In this document: one piece after another, positions 1-9,927 of the stretch
Layout of the letters: every line of letters starts with the position of its first letter
Numbering within the stretch: the first letter of the stretch is position 1
NCBI RefSeq assembly: GCF_003265345.1
Contig: NZ_QFWW01000007.1
Location: 19,998 to 83,997, forward strand
Direction: 5' to 3'
Length of the DNA stretch: 64,000 nucleotides
Source: Lentzea terrae
GTDB taxonomy: Bacteria > Actinomycetota > Actinomycetes > Mycobacteriales > Pseudonocardiaceae
The notes under the pieces: generated by a model
Seen by the model: only the letters and a program-made list of their open reading frames with translations
The model's database searches: none
Told to the model about the DNA's origin: nothing
Made by a program: the position numbers and the translations under genes

Positions 1-184
1 TGAACGTGAGCTCCTCGCCGGACAGATCGGCGCCGGGCAGCTCGAAGTTCTCCGCGCTCGCGTCCTCGTCGACGTCCACGACGCCGGACTGCGTCTCGTT
101 CCGCCGGGCCTTCAACTCCTCGAGGGAGTCCTCAGCGAGTTCGTCCGCCTCGCTGCGACGCGGCGCGTCGTAGTCGGTCGCCAT
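1..184 (-). CDS. DUF4193 family protein (3' part cut by window edge)
   Basis: The visible 61 codons begin ATG-GCG-ACC and encode an acidic N-terminus starting MATDYDAPRRSEADELAEDS, the conserved opening of the actinobacterial DUF4193 family. Its C-terminal part, which in the family carries a CxxC zinc-binding pair, lies beyond base 1. An AGGGGTG ribosome site precedes the start. The gene is divergent from cei, the same arrangement as Rv2699c/Rv2700 in mycobacteria. Function is unknown; members are small cytosolic proteins. The family call is firm from the N-terminus and synteny. Confidence 0.88.
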   Translation of the reverse strand, partial: MATDYDAPRRSEADELAEDSLEELKARRNETQSGVVDVDEDASAENFELPGADLSGEELTF

Positions 185-608
185 CTTTTTCACCCCTGCG
201 GTCTACGGAGACTGTTCGTGTCGCTGGTTAACGCTCCAGCGCCCTCTTTTGTGCCCCACGTCAAGGTGACGTAGGTCTCTCACACACGGTGGTTAGCCAA
301 CCCCCTTGGCGTGCCCGCCAGGCTTGATCCACATGTGTGCGGAGCGCGCAGAGGGTAGCTCACTGCCCGAATGACTCGACATCGGGTTACCCCTTACCGA
401 CCGGACGGGTGACACAACCTTTCTACGCTGGACCTATACCCTGTGCGGGAGCACGTTCGCCCCGGCGTGCAACCTGGCGCGGGGCCGGTACCGTCCTGAC
501 TGTGAGCAATCAGGCCGGTGCGGTGGGTCACGCCGGTCGAGGCGCGCGTCAGCCGGGCAGGGCCTAGGCTGATCAGCAGGGGACGTAACACGGGGAGGGG
601 CTTCGGAC
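185..608. other. Intergenic region between DUF4193 and cei (424 bp)
   Basis: No credible gene is seen here. It must hold the divergent promoters of DUF4193 and cei. ACGTCA-AGG-TGACGT at 258-272 is a perfect 6-3-6 inverted repeat, a possible operator. A TATACC hexamer near 434 could be a -10 element for cei. Both assignments are weak. Confidence 0.4.
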
Positions 609-1325
609 GTGGGACCCGCATCGGGAAGCTTGACGCCCTACAAGCGGCGTCGGCCCGTGCCCGCGCTCGTCCTGTTCGCGGTGCTGTTGGTCAGTTCCGT
701 GTTCGTGTGGGTGAAGGTGCTCGGCAACGCGAGCGACGTGGACGCGGCCATCAAGTGCAACGCGCCAGGTCACGTGACGACGTCCGCCAGTCCGGAGGCC
801 ACCGGGGCCACGCCGACGGCGCCGCCTCCGCCGCTGGGCACCGTCCTGGAGCACGACGCGCTCGACCGCACCGACCCGGTGCCCGTCGGCGACGTCAACT
901 TCAAGGTCATCAACGCCTCGACCCAGCGCAACCACGCCAAGACCGTGGCGACCCAGCTGACCGAACTGGGCCTGAAGCAGGCGGCCGACCCCGGTAACGA
1001 CCCGATCTACCCGGCGGGCGACATGACCTGCCGCGGTCAGATCCGCTTCGGCGCGCCCGGCTCGTCGGCCGCTCGCACGCTGTCGTTGCTGGAGCCGTGC
1101 CTGGAGCTCGTGCGCGACGACCGGCAGGACGCCACCGTCGACATCGCGGTCGGCAAGAAGTTCGACGAGGTCAAGCCGAACAGCGACGCCCGCAAGGTGA
1201 TCGACCAGCTCAAGGAGTGGGCCGAGCAGCAGCCGGAGCAGCAGGGCGGCCAGGTCGCGGCAGCTGCGAAGCCGACGCTGAACCAGGACCACCTGGCTGC
1301 AGCACGCGACGTGACCTGCGGCTGA
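609..1325 (+). CDS. cei: Envelope integrity protein Cei (LytR_C domain)
   Basis: 238 residues. A basic N-terminus (YKRRRP) is followed by one membrane helix (about 18-37), so it is a type II membrane protein. A Pro/Thr/Ala-rich linker (about 60-80) then leads to a LytR C-terminal type domain (about 95-190) containing VNFKVINAST. In mycobacteria Cei (Rv2700) is needed for cell-envelope integrity and virulence; position beside DUF4193 and suhB supports the same identity here. The GTG start is preceded by GGAGGGG about 10 bases upstream. The C-terminal tail after about residue 205 is Gln/Ala-rich and probably unstructured. Confidence 0.85.
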   Translation: MGPASGSLTPYKRRRPVPALVLFAVLLVSSVFVWVKVLGNASDVDAAIKCNAPGHVTTSASPEATGATPTAPPPPLGTVLEHDALDRTDPVPVGDVNFKVINASTQRNHAKTVATQLTELGLKQAADPGNDPIYPAGDMTCRGQIRFGAPGSSAARTLSLLEPCLELVRDDRQDATVDIAVGKKFDEVKPNSDARKVIDQLKEWAEQQPEQQGGQVAAAAKPTLNQDHLAAARDVTCG

Positions 1326-1348
1326 CCCGCACTCGCTACCCTGCACGC

Positions 1349-1879
1349 ATGGGGGTCGATCTTCTTCCGGACGAGCGCGTCCTCTGGCAGGGCAGACCTG
1401 TGCACCGTTCGGTGTTCCTGCGCCAGGACCCGAAGTGGATGTGGTTCAGCCTGAAGTTCGAGGCGGCCTTCTTCGTGTTCCTGGCAGCGGTCTTCGGCCT
1501 GCTCCACCTGTGGCTGGGCCCGGTCGCCAGCTGGATCGTCAAGTACGCCGTGGTGATGCCCGTCGTGTCCGCGGCTCTGCACATCACCGAGCCGTTCGTG
1601 TGGCGCTTCCTGACGCTGCGCCGGACGACCTACTACGTCACGAACCAACGCGTCGTATCAGTGCCCGGCCGGCGACCACGCGCAACAAAGCTCACCGACA
1701 TCGACACACTGGCGTTCGCCGAGGAACCGGACGGCTCCGGTTACGTCCGACTCGACCAGCGGTACATGCCGGACGGGTTCGGGAACGGGACCGTCGCCGA
1801 GCTGATCCACGTTCCCGACGTGCGCGAGGTCGTCGACCTGCTCGCGACGCTCACCGGGCAGACCGCGACCGCGCGCTGA
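1349..1879 (+). CDS. PH-domain-like membrane protein
   Basis: 176 residues. It opens MGVDLLPDERVLWQGRPVHR, the LxxDExVLWxGxP lead-in typical of bacterial PH-domain (bPH) membrane proteins. Two hydrophobic segments follow (about 32-55 and 60-78). The soluble part contains TYYVTNQRVV, a strand motif of the bPH fold. The role is unknown; such proteins are thought to bind ligands or partners at the inner face of the membrane. It lies 23 bases after cei on the same strand and stops 1 base from the convergent suhB stop. I chose ATG 1349 because the domain begins there; the longer upstream frame is out-of-context Arg/Gly-rich sequence overlapping cei. Confidence 0.75.
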   Translation: MGVDLLPDERVLWQGRPVHRSVFLRQDPKWMWFSLKFEAAFFVFLAAVFGLLHLWLGPVASWIVKYAVVMPVVSAALHITEPFVWRFLTLRRTTYYVTNQRVVSVPGRRPRATKLTDIDTLAFAEEPDGSGYVRLDQRYMPDGFGNGTVAELIHVPDVREVVDLLATLTGQTATAR

Positions 1880-1880
1880 C

Positions 1881-2675
1881 TCAGACCTTGCCGAAGCCCG
1901 ACTCGGCCAACGCGCTGTAGAGGGCGTCCGCGATGCCCGGCGTGGCGGCGAACGTCGCGTCCTCCCCCAGCTCCGGCGACGACCCCGGCAACCGCACCAC
2001 GGCACCGGCCTCGGCAGCGATCAACCCACCGGCGGCCCAGTCCCAGCGACCCAACGCGTGCTCGGCGTAGGCGTCGAGCCGCCCGGCGGCCACCGAGCAG
2101 AGGTCCAGCGACGCCGCACCGGCCCGGCGCAGGTCACGCACCCGCGTCGACATGGCGGCCCACGTGTCGGCCTGCCGCTGACGACGTTCCGGCCGGTACG
2201 CGAACCCGTAGCCCAGCAGCGACAGCGACAGATCCGTGGTCGCCGAAACGTGCACCGGCACGCCGTCCAGAAAAGCCCCGTACCCGCGCGCAGCGGTCCA
2301 AACCCGTCCGGTCGCCGGCTCCACCACGGCGCCCGCGACGGACTCGCCGTCGAGCTGCGCTGCGATCGACACCGAGTACCAGGGGATTCCGTAGAGGTAG
2401 TTGACGGTGCCGTCGATCGGGTCGACGACCCACGTCAACCCCTCGACCACCGTCCCGCCTTCCTCCTCGCCGAGCACGGGCTCGCCGGGGCGCAACTCGG
2501 ACAGACGCGTCCGGACGAGTTGTTCTGAGGCGCGGTCGGCGGCCGTCACGACGTCGGTGGAGGTGCTCTTGGTGTCGAACGACACGACGGCGGACGCACG
2601 CATGCGCTGAACAAGAGCGCCCGCTTCCCGTCCGATGGCTGTGGCGATGTCGACGAGTGGCCGGGGATCGAACAC
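1881..2675 (-). CDS. suhB: Inositol monophosphatase family protein (SuhB-like)
   Basis: 264 residues. It has the metal-binding motifs of the inositol phosphatase superfamily: the acidic GEEEGG near residue 70 and DPIDGTVNYLYGIP (consensus DPIDGTxNF) around 85-98, with the late WDWAAGGLIAAEAGA motif near 215. It probably hydrolyses inositol-1-phosphate or a related sugar phosphate; in actinomycetes this feeds phosphatidylinositol and mycothiol. The GTG start has AGGAGGG upstream. Orthologue position (Rv2701c) is conserved, divergent from ppgK. Substrate specificity within the family (inositol-P, histidinol-P, NADP) cannot be read from sequence alone. Confidence 0.85.
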   Translation of the reverse strand: MFDPRPLVDIATAIGREAGALVQRMRASAVVSFDTKSTSTDVVTAADRASEQLVRTRLSELRPGEPVLGEEEGGTVVEGLTWVVDPIDGTVNYLYGIPWYSVSIAAQLDGESVAGAVVEPATGRVWTAARGYGAFLDGVPVHVSATTDLSLSLLGYGFAYRPERRQRQADTWAAMSTRVRDLRRAGAASLDLCSVAAGRLDAYAEHALGRWDWAAGGLIAAEAGAVVRLPGSSPELGEDATFAATPGIADALYSALAESGFGKV

Positions 2676-2790
2676 GACCAGTTCCCTCCTGCGTCACTAG
2701 CACGGGACTATCGGACTTCGTCAGGCTAATGTCTGCGCACCACGGTTACTGAATCGAAGCAAGCAGGATCGAGTAGGAAGGACCACGGGG

Positions 2791-3552
2791 ATGGGCATCA
2801 CCCGCGGGTTCGGTGTGGACATCGGCGGCTCCGGCGTCAAGGGCGGTCTGGTCGACCTCGAAGCAGGAGCACTGGACGGCGAACGCATGCGGATCCCCAC
2901 GCCCCAGCCGTCGACCCCCGACGCGGTGGCCGAGGTCGTCGCCGAGATCGTCGAGAAGTTCCAGTGGGACGGACCGGTCGGCGTCACGCTCCCCTGCGTG
3001 GTCAAGCACGGTGTGGCGCTGAGCGCCGCGAACGTGGACAAGGGCTGGATCAACTGCGACGCGCAGCAGCTCTTCGCGGAGCGCCTCAAGCGCAAGCCCG
3101 AGGACATCGTCGTGATGAACGACGCGGACGCGGCCGGCATCGCGGAGATGTCGTTCGGCGCGGGCGTCGGCAAGGACGGGACCGTGGTGCTGCTGACGTT
3201 CGGCACGGGCATCGGCAGCGCGGTGTTCCTCGACGGCAAACTGGTCCCGAACACCGAGTTCGGGCACCTGCAGGTCGACGGGCACGACGCGGAGTCCCGC
3301 GCGGCCGCCTCCGTGAAGGAGGAGAAGGGCCTGTCCTGGGAGGAGTGGACGCCTCGGGTCACGCGGTACATCAACGTGCTCGAGGACCTCATCTGGCCCG
3401 ACCTGGTGATCGCCGGCGGCGGTGTGAGCAAGAAGGCGCACAAGTGGTTGCCATTGCTCAACGTTCGCACCGAAGTAGTTGCCGCCGCACTGAAGAACGA
3501 CGCGGGCATCGTGGGTGCCGCCTGGGCCGCCGCGCACGGCGTGCGGCCTTAG
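2791..3552 (+). CDS. ppgK: Polyphosphate glucokinase
   Basis: 253 residues, ROK fold. It phosphorylates glucose with inorganic polyphosphate or ATP. Visible motifs: phosphate-1 loop GVDIGGSGVKGGLVD at the N-terminus, catalytic Asp in VMNDADAAG (about residue 110), phosphate-2 loop LLTFGTGIGSA, GHLQVDGHDAE, and the adenosine loop IAGGGVSKK. The GLSWEEW stretch resembles the polyP-specific part of mycobacterial PpgK. It lacks the N-terminal HTH of ROK regulators, so it is an enzyme. It sits between suhB and sigA exactly as Rv2702. Upstream AGGAAGG is the ribosome site. Confidence 0.92.
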   Translation: MGITRGFGVDIGGSGVKGGLVDLEAGALDGERMRIPTPQPSTPDAVAEVVAEIVEKFQWDGPVGVTLPCVVKHGVALSAANVDKGWINCDAQQLFAERLKRKPEDIVVMNDADAAGIAEMSFGAGVGKDGTVVLLTFGTGIGSAVFLDGKLVPNTEFGHLQVDGHDAESRAAASVKEEKGLSWEEWTPRVTRYINVLEDLIWPDLVIAGGGVSKKAHKWLPLLNVRTEVVAAALKNDAGIVGAAWAAAHGVRP

Positions 3553-3610
3553 CAGCCATTCGACACCGAAACGTGTCCGACCAGATCTAGCTGCGAGAAC
3601 GCAGGTGAGA

Positions 3611-3634
3611 GCGCCCCGAACGACCTCGGGGCGC
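3611..3634 (+). terminator. Hairpin after ppgK
   Basis: GCGCCCCGA and TCGGGGCGC form a perfect 9-bp stem with a 6-base loop, about 60 bases after the ppgK stop. No T-tract follows, as is usual in high-GC actinomycetes. It would separate ppgK from the sigA promoter. Confidence 0.6.
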
Positions 3635-3662
3635 AACACCGAGTCACCGACGTCGTTACAAT
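3633..3662 (+). promoter_or_regulatory. Candidate sigA promoter
   Basis: TACAAT at 3657-3662 fits the TAnnnT -10 consensus for the principal sigma factor. It lies about 110 bases before the chosen sigA start and just after the ppgK hairpin. I see no good -35 hexamer at the right distance, so the assignment rests on the -10 and the position. Confidence 0.35.
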
Positions 3663-3770
3663 GGAACGCACACCCGCCAAGCAAGATCGGCGGGGAGATC
3701 CCCTGAACTCTGGCGACCGAGGTTTCGCGCCCTCTGGTTTGCCTTGAACGACCGTCGCGAAAGGGCGTAC

Positions 3771-5099
<1,329 letters not shown>

Positions 5100-5120
5100 G
5101 TCTTACTGAGGCATACGCAG

Positions 5121-5158
5121 AGATCCCCGCACCGGTTCGGTGCGGGGATCTTCTTTTT
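5121..5158 (+). terminator. Rho-independent terminator of sigA
   Basis: AGATCCCCGCACC and GGTGCGGGGATCT form a perfect 13-bp stem with a 5-base loop, followed by TCTTTTT. This is a textbook intrinsic terminator 21 bases after the sigA stop. Confidence 0.95.
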
Positions 5159-5208
5159 CCGGGAGTTTTCTCACGCCGTGACCAGGCGTGATCAGACGCA
5201 TGCAAAAG

Positions 5209-5228
5209 ATGAGTACCCATGTACTCAT
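5209..5228 (+). promoter_or_regulatory. Palindrome upstream of IclR-like gene
   Basis: ATGAGTAC-CCAT-GTACTCAT is a perfect 8-4-8 inverted repeat in an otherwise GC-rich leader, about 100 bases before the IclR-like start. It could be an autoregulatory operator. No function is established. Confidence 0.5.
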
Positions 5229-5323
5229 GTGCCTCCTATGCATCCGCGACAGCATCAGTGTGTGGCTGTGCCGGAGGGGTGCACAGGGACAGTTCCGGAG
5301 ATCGGAACGAGGGGGCAGGAAAC

Positions 5324-5866
5324 ATGGGCAGGTCAGTACTCGAAGGGGCTTTCTCGCTGCTGGACAAGCTGATGGACGAGGGTGAGCTGGGGCTCACGCA
5401 ACTCGCCGACCGCTGCGAGATGCCGAAGACGACGGTGCACCGCCTCCTGGACCAGATGGAGGTGCTCGGTGCGGTCGAGAACGTGCGCGGCCGCTACCGC
5501 ATCGGCGCGCAGATGTTCCGGCTCGGGCAGTCGTGGGAGCCTGCCCCCGGCATCCTGCGGGTGGCACGGCAGCCGCTGCGCGCGTTGTCCGCGACGATCA
5601 GGACGTCGACGATCCTCGCGGTGCCCCGGCGCGACCGGGTGCTCGTCGCCGCGGCGAGCATCGTGCGCGCGGAGGACGTGGCACGGCTGCGTCCGGGTGC
5701 CACGGTTCCGGCGGGCATGGAGTTCGTCAGCGCTCCGGTGCGCACGCCGTCCAGCAGTGTGATCGGCACCGTCTCGGCGGTACTCGACAACGGCCGCAGC
5801 GCCACGGCTCTGCGGGAGGCCGTGGGGCACGCCGCACGGGCGATCAGCGCAGCCCTCGCGAGCTGA
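5324..5866 (+). CDS. Short IclR-type transcriptional regulator
   Basis: 180 residues. The N-terminus (about 1-65) is a winged HTH of IclR type: LTQLADRCEMPKTTVHRLLDQ followed by the wing VENVRGRYRIGAQ. The remainder resembles only part of an IclR effector domain; full IclR proteins are about 250 residues, so the ligand pocket may be shortened. A cluster of positions (about 85-150) still looks like the GAF-like fold. ATG 5324 is preceded by AGGGGGCAGGA. It is monocistronic, between the sigA terminator and DUF7455, with a palindrome upstream that may be its own operator. Target and ligand are unknown. Confidence 0.7.
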   Translation: MGRSVLEGAFSLLDKLMDEGELGLTQLADRCEMPKTTVHRLLDQMEVLGAVENVRGRYRIGAQMFRLGQSWEPAPGILRVARQPLRALSATIRTSTILAVPRRDRVLVAAASIVRAEDVARLRPGATVPAGMEFVSAPVRTPSSSVIGTVSAVLDNGRSATALREAVGHAARAISAALAS

Positions 5867-6270
5867 GCGGAACCAGCCGGCCGGGAGTTTGATCACGGTT
5901 GAGAGTCCGAATCGTGGGACGTTCGTGACCTGTTCGCTGCGGGCGGACAAAGGCAACCGATATCACACTCCCGGTCGCACGCAACAGACCGAACAGCCGC
6001 AATTCGCTGCTCCACCAGCGGGTTTCCGGTTGCACTCCGTGCCTGTCAAGACGGTGAACCGGTGGCAAACGCAAGTGTGAACCTGCTGCAGACGGGTAAA
6101 TCGCATAGTGACGCGAGTCGCCACGCACACGGGAACACTGACTATCGCCAGAACGTCTGTCAGAGTGGAGCCAGCGAGCACCGCGCACCAGCCAGGGGCG
6201 CCGTGGTCGCAGCTTGGTAAGAGGGCACCGGAACACTTCGTTGCGGTGCTGGGACGGAGGGAGATCCATC
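5867..6270 (+). other. Intergenic region with candidate ECF-type promoter
   Basis: 404 bases without a credible gene. GGAAC (6132-6136) and CGTC (6154-6157) are 17 bases apart, the layout of an extracytoplasmic-function sigma promoter, and would drive the DUF7455 gene. TGTGAACCTGCTGCAG at 6076-6091 is identical to a 16-mer in front of the uronate IclR gene at 34040-34055, and GTGAACCGG at 6054 also recurs there at 34022. Confidence 0.4.
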
Positions 6271-6450
6271 ATGACTGCAGCACTCACCCGCCCCGAGTTG
6301 ACCGCTGCCGACCGCTGCGACCGCTGCGGGGCTGCTGCCCAGGTTCGCGCTGTTCTCCCGTCCGGGGGCGAGCTGCTGTTCTGCGGGCACCACTCCCGCG
6401 CACACAGCGAGAAACTGCGCGAGCTCGCTGCTGAGATTCAGCAGGGCTGA
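6271..6450 (+). CDS. DUF7455 small zinc-ribbon protein
   Basis: 59 residues. The protein has CDRCG near residue 16 and CGHHSRAH near residue 38, a CxxC plus C-x-HH arrangement likely to bind one zinc. The spacing and the phrase SGGELLFCGHH match the widespread actinobacterial DUF7455 family, often found near sigma-factor or gyrase genes. Function is unknown. GGAGGGAGATC precedes ATG 6271. It is a single gene closed by a strong hairpin. Confidence 0.85.
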   Translation: MTAALTRPELTAADRCDRCGAAAQVRAVLPSGGELLFCGHHSRAHSEKLRELAAEIQQG

Positions 6451-6472
6451 CTTCCACCCCACCTAGCCGCTC

Positions 6473-6503
6473 GGGGCGGAGATCCTTCTGGGATCTCCGC
6501 CCC
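6473..6503. terminator. Bidirectional terminator between DUF7455 and ROK genes
   Basis: GGGGCGGAGATCC and GGATCTCCGCCCC form a perfect 13-bp stem with a 5-base loop. It sits between two convergent genes and can serve both. Confidence 0.85.
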
Positions 6504-6510
6504 CTTCGCT

Positions 6511-7668
6511 TTACAGGGCGTCCAGGACAGGTTCGAACGCGAGCTCGGCAGCGCCGATCAGCTTCGCGTCCCTGCCCAGCGTCGACGTCAGGATCTGCGT
6601 GCCGCCGACCGCGCGCGACACGAGACTGCGTTGCTGCACAACAGAACTCACCGCGTCCACGACCGTCGCCGGCAGCGCGGTGTAGAGATCGCCCAGCACG
6701 ACCAGCTCGGGGCCGAGGACGTTGACGATGTTCACGAGCCCCAGCGCGAGCCAGTCCGCGAAGTCGTCGAGCACCGACGGGTCGTCCAACGCCCGCAGCG
6801 CCGCCACGACGGCACCGCGCGGAGCGTCCTCCGGCAGCCCCAGCGCCCGGCACAGCGCCGGTTCGCCGACCTCGGTCTCCCAGCACCCGTCACAGCCGCA
6901 GTAGCAACGACGGCCATCAGGACGCACGACCATGTGGCCCAGCTCGCCGACATAACCGCCAGAGCCGCGCAGCGGTTGCCCGGACAGGATCACGCCGCCG
7001 CCGACGCCGACGTCCGCGGAGATGTAGACCATGTCGGAGGACGACTGGGCGGCGCCGCGCACGTGTTCGGCGAGCGCGCCGAGCTCCGCGTCGTTGCCGA
7101 CCTGGACCGGCAGCTTCAGCACCGCCTCCAGGCGCTTGCCGAGCGCGACGCCGGACCAGTGCAGGTTCGGTGCCTCGTGCACCTGGCCGTCCGAGCGCCG
7201 CACGACACCCGGCACCGACACGCCGACCCCGACCGCGGTGACGCCGAGGTCGTCGGCCATGAGGCGCGCCGACTCGACGATGTGCGTGATGACCTCTCCC
7301 GGATCACGCGTCCGGTGATGCAGGTTCCAGCTGTCCCGCCCGATGATCTCCCCGCCGAGGCCGACGAACGCCATCGCCACCTGCTCCACCCGCACGTCGA
7401 TCGCGACGACGACCGCGGCGTGCGGCTGGGGCAGGACGAGCAACGACGGGCGGCCCGCTCCGCTGCGCAGAGCGGGCACGCGTTCAGCGACCACACCGGC
7501 TTCGGCGAGGCCGTCCACCAGAGCCTTGATCGTGCTGCGGTTGAGCCCGAGCTCAACCGCGAGCGATGCCCTGGTGGACGGTCCGTCGACGTGCAAGCGA
7601 CGCAGCAGCGCCGTCCTGTTGTGCCTGCGGATCTCGTCGGGACGGGTGCCGGACGTCGGTCCTGTCAC
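6511..7668 (-). CDS. ROK family transcriptional regulator of sugar operon
   Basis: 385 residues. An N-terminal winged HTH (about 10-70; TRASLAVELGLNRSTIKALVDGL) is joined to a ROK sugar-kinase-like domain. That domain retains the zinc motif CYCGCDGCWE (CxCGxxGCxE), GNDAEL with the Asp of the ROK active site, and GELGHM. Such proteins bind a sugar and release DNA. It lies 4 bases downstream of the permease on the same strand, so it is probably the last cistron of the importer operon and its regulator; GTTGTG-GCG-CACAAC before the binding-protein gene is a candidate operator. It resembles XylR/NagC-type repressors; the inducer is inferred to be xylose or a similar pentose. Confidence 0.82.
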   Translation of the reverse strand: MTGPTSGTRPDEIRRHNRTALLRRLHVDGPSTRASLAVELGLNRSTIKALVDGLAEAGVVAERVPALRSGAGRPSLLVLPQPHAAVVVAIDVRVEQVAMAFVGLGGEIIGRDSWNLHHRTRDPGEVITHIVESARLMADDLGVTAVGVGVSVPGVVRRSDGQVHEAPNLHWSGVALGKRLEAVLKLPVQVGNDAELGALAEHVRGAAQSSSDMVYISADVGVGGGVILSGQPLRGSGGYVGELGHMVVRPDGRRCYCGCDGCWETEVGEPALCRALGLPEDAPRGAVVAALRALDDPSVLDDFADWLALGLVNIVNVLGPELVVLGDLYTALPATVVDAVSSVVQQRSLVSRAVGGTQILTSTLGRDAKLIGAAELAFEPVLDAL

Positions 7669-7672
7669 CTCG

Positions 7673-9124
7673 TCATCGAGCCGCGTTGGCCGCCCGGCGG
7701 CGGGACAACGCGTCGACGCTCGCGGCGAGCAGCAGGACGAGACCGGTCACGATGAACACGACCGCGGCGGGCTGATTGAGCAGGCCCATGCCGTTGGAGA
7801 TGATCGCCAGCACCGCACCACCGATGACGGCGTCACGCAGCCGGCCCTTGCCGCCGAACAGCGACGTGCCACCGATGACGGCCGCACCGACCGACAGCAG
7901 AAGCGTGTTGCCGCCACCTGCGTTCGGGTCGACCGAGCCGACCTTGGACGAGTACACGATCGCGCCGATCGCGGCCGCGGACGACGCGATCACGAAGACG
8001 CTCATCCGGATCCGCTCGACGTTGATACCGGCGCGGCGTGCGGCTTCCTTGTTTCCGCCGACGGCGTAGATGTGGCGGCCGTAGCTGGTGCGGTCGAGCA
8101 CGAACGTGCCGATCACCAGCAGCACCAGCACGATCGGCACCACGTACGGCACACCCTGGATCACCACGAGGTTGCTTGGCGCACGGTTGAGCGAGAGCGC
8201 GTAGGTGATCACCGCTGCCAGCAGCGCGAGGGCACCGATCTTGGCCAGCACCAGCGAGGTGGGCTGGGCCACGAGTCCCTTGCGCAGGCGGGAGAAGTGC
8301 CGCATGAGCACGACGGCCGCGTAGCCGCCGATAGCGATGACGAACAGCGCCCACGAGCCCACGAAGTTCAGGTTGCCGTTGGCGACGTTGAAGATCGTGT
8401 CGTCACGCAGGCCCAGCGTGCCGCCCTGACCGATGAACTGCAGCACCACGCCGCCCCAGACGAGGAACAGCGCGAGGGTCACGACGAACGACGGGATGCC
8501 GACCCTCGCGACCAGGAAGCCGGTGATGCAACCGATGGCCGCGCCGACGCAGACCGCGAGCAGCATCTCCAGCCAGGCGTTCGCCGGGATGCCGACCGCG
8601 GCGATGACCAGCGCGATGGCCGAGAGCGCAGTGCCCGCCCAGACCTTCATCAGCGCCGAGAGCACGATCGCAAGCACCAGCAGGCTGCAGAACACGTAGA
8701 ACACCGTGTCGCCCATGCCGCCGAGCAGGTTGCCGTTGTGGATCAGGTGCAGTGCCATCACCGACGCCGTGACACCGGACGCGGTACCGGCGGACAGGTC
8801 GATCTCGCCGAGCAGCAGCACGAACACCAGGCCCATCGCGATGATCGTGATGCTGGCGCCCTGCTGGAGCAGGTTGGCGAGGTTGCCGAGGGTGAAGAAC
8901 GTGTCGGACAACGAGCTGAACACGATGAGCAGCACGACGAGCCCGAGCAACGCGGGCAGCGAGCCGAGCTCGCCGCCGCGGACCCTGGCCCAGTAGTCGC
9001 GCACCGCCTCACCGGTGGACATGGAGGTCGTGTCGATGCCGAAGTCGGAGATGGCGCCCTGCTGCGGGCTCTCCTGGTCGGGCGTCTCGGTGGTGTTGGT
9101 CATGCTCGCCTCTTCGGAACTCAT
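7673..9124 (-). CDS. Sugar ABC transporter permease (XylH-like)
   Basis: 483 residues. Many hydrophobic helices are spread over residues 45-480, beyond the usual 320-400 of RbsC-type permeases and like XylH. Recognisable BPD_transp_2 stretches include LLLGEIDLSAG (about residue 105) and GINVERIRMSVFVIASSAAA. It forms the membrane channel for sugar import with the adjacent ATPase. The start overlaps the ATPase stop as TGATG. ATG 9103 is a possible shorter start. The substrate is inferred from the whole operon (xylose family) and not proven. Confidence 0.85.
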   Translation of the reverse strand: MSSEEASMTNTTETPDQESPQQGAISDFGIDTTSMSTGEAVRDYWARVRGGELGSLPALLGLVVLLIVFSSLSDTFFTLGNLANLLQQGASITIIAMGLVFVLLLGEIDLSAGTASGVTASVMALHLIHNGNLLGGMGDTVFYVFCSLLVLAIVLSALMKVWAGTALSAIALVIAAVGIPANAWLEMLLAVCVGAAIGCITGFLVARVGIPSFVVTLALFLVWGGVVLQFIGQGGTLGLRDDTIFNVANGNLNFVGSWALFVIAIGGYAAVVLMRHFSRLRKGLVAQPTSLVLAKIGALALLAAVITYALSLNRAPSNLVVIQGVPYVVPIVLVLLVIGTFVLDRTSYGRHIYAVGGNKEAARRAGINVERIRMSVFVIASSAAAIGAIVYSSKVGSVDPNAGGGNTLLLSVGAAVIGGTSLFGGKGRLRDAVIGGAVLAIISNGMGLLNQPAAVVFIVTGLVLLLAASVDALSRRRAANAAR

Positions 9125-9897
9125 CAGATCGTCGCCGCCTCGGGGCGGGCGATGCCCAGGTCACCGGAACGACCGGCGGTGATCAGCTCGACCACCTGGC
9201 CGTGCGTGACGTCCTTGGACCCCACGACCGCGGCCATGCGTCCGAGGTAGAGGCACGCGATCTTGTCGGCGACCTCGAAGACGTCGTTCATGTTGTGGCT
9301 GATCAGGACGACCCCCAGGCCCTGCTCGGCGAGCCGGCGGACCAGGTCGAGCACCTGCCGCGTCTGCGCGACGCCGAGTGCCGCGGTCGGCTCGTCGAGC
9401 AGCACGACCTTGCTGTTCCACAGCACGGCCTTGGCGATCGCGACCGTCTGGCGCTGACCACCGGACAGCGACGAGACCTGCGTGCGCACCGACTTGACCG
9501 TGCGCACCGACAACGAGGCCAGCGTCTTGCGCGCGGCCTGCTCCATGTCCGTCTCGTCGAGCAGACCGGCCTTGGTGCGCTCACGGCCGAGGAACATGTT
9601 CTGGACGATGTCGAGGTTGTCGGCCAGCGCGAGGTCCTGGTACACGACCTCGATCCCGAGCTCCGCGGCGTCGCGCGGGCCCTTGATGTGCGTTGGCTGG
9701 CCCTCGAACAGGACCTCTCCCGAGTCGGTCGGGTGAATGCCCGCGATGCACTTGACCAACGTCGACTTGCCCGCGCCGTTGTCTCCGACGAGCGCGGTGA
9801 CCTCGCCCGGGTTGACGGTGAGGTCGATGTCGTGCAGGACGTGCACGGGGCCGAAGCTCTTGTTGATGCCGCGCAGCTCGAGAATCGGCTCGCTCAC
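9124..9897 (-). CDS. Sugar ABC transporter ATP-binding protein (XylG-like, single domain)
   Basis: 257 residues. Walker A is GDNGAGKST, the signature is LSGGQRQTVAIAKA, Walker B is VVLLDEPTAALG, with the switch His in LISHNM. Only one nucleotide-binding domain is present, whereas classical RbsA/XylG has two; single-domain FrcA/XylG forms are common in actinomycetes and dimerise. GTG 9897 is chosen because GGAGG stands 7 bases upstream; a longer frame beginning at 9963 would run through an intercistronic hairpin. It energises the permease next to it. Confidence 0.9.
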   Translation of the reverse strand: MSEPILELRGINKSFGPVHVLHDIDLTVNPGEVTALVGDNGAGKSTLVKCIAGIHPTDSGEVLFEGQPTHIKGPRDAAELGIEVVYQDLALADNLDIVQNMFLGRERTKAGLLDETDMEQAARKTLASLSVRTVKSVRTQVSSLSGGQRQTVAIAKAVLWNSKVVLLDEPTAALGVAQTRQVLDLVRRLAEQGLGVVLISHNMNDVFEVADKIACLYLGRMAAVVGSKDVTHGQVVELITAGRSGDLGIARPEAATI

Positions 9898-9927
9898 TGG
9901 GGTTCCTCCGTGGTTACCACGCGCCGA

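Noticed and set aside
5867..6270. A tRNA or small-RNA gene in the gap before DUF7455
   Set aside because: No cloverleaf or strong hairpin was found on reading both strands.
7343..9250. A 635-codon plus-strand frame across the sugar permease
   Set aside because: Composition is dominated by Arg, Asp, His and Gln, and it lies antisense to a permease with clear membrane helices.
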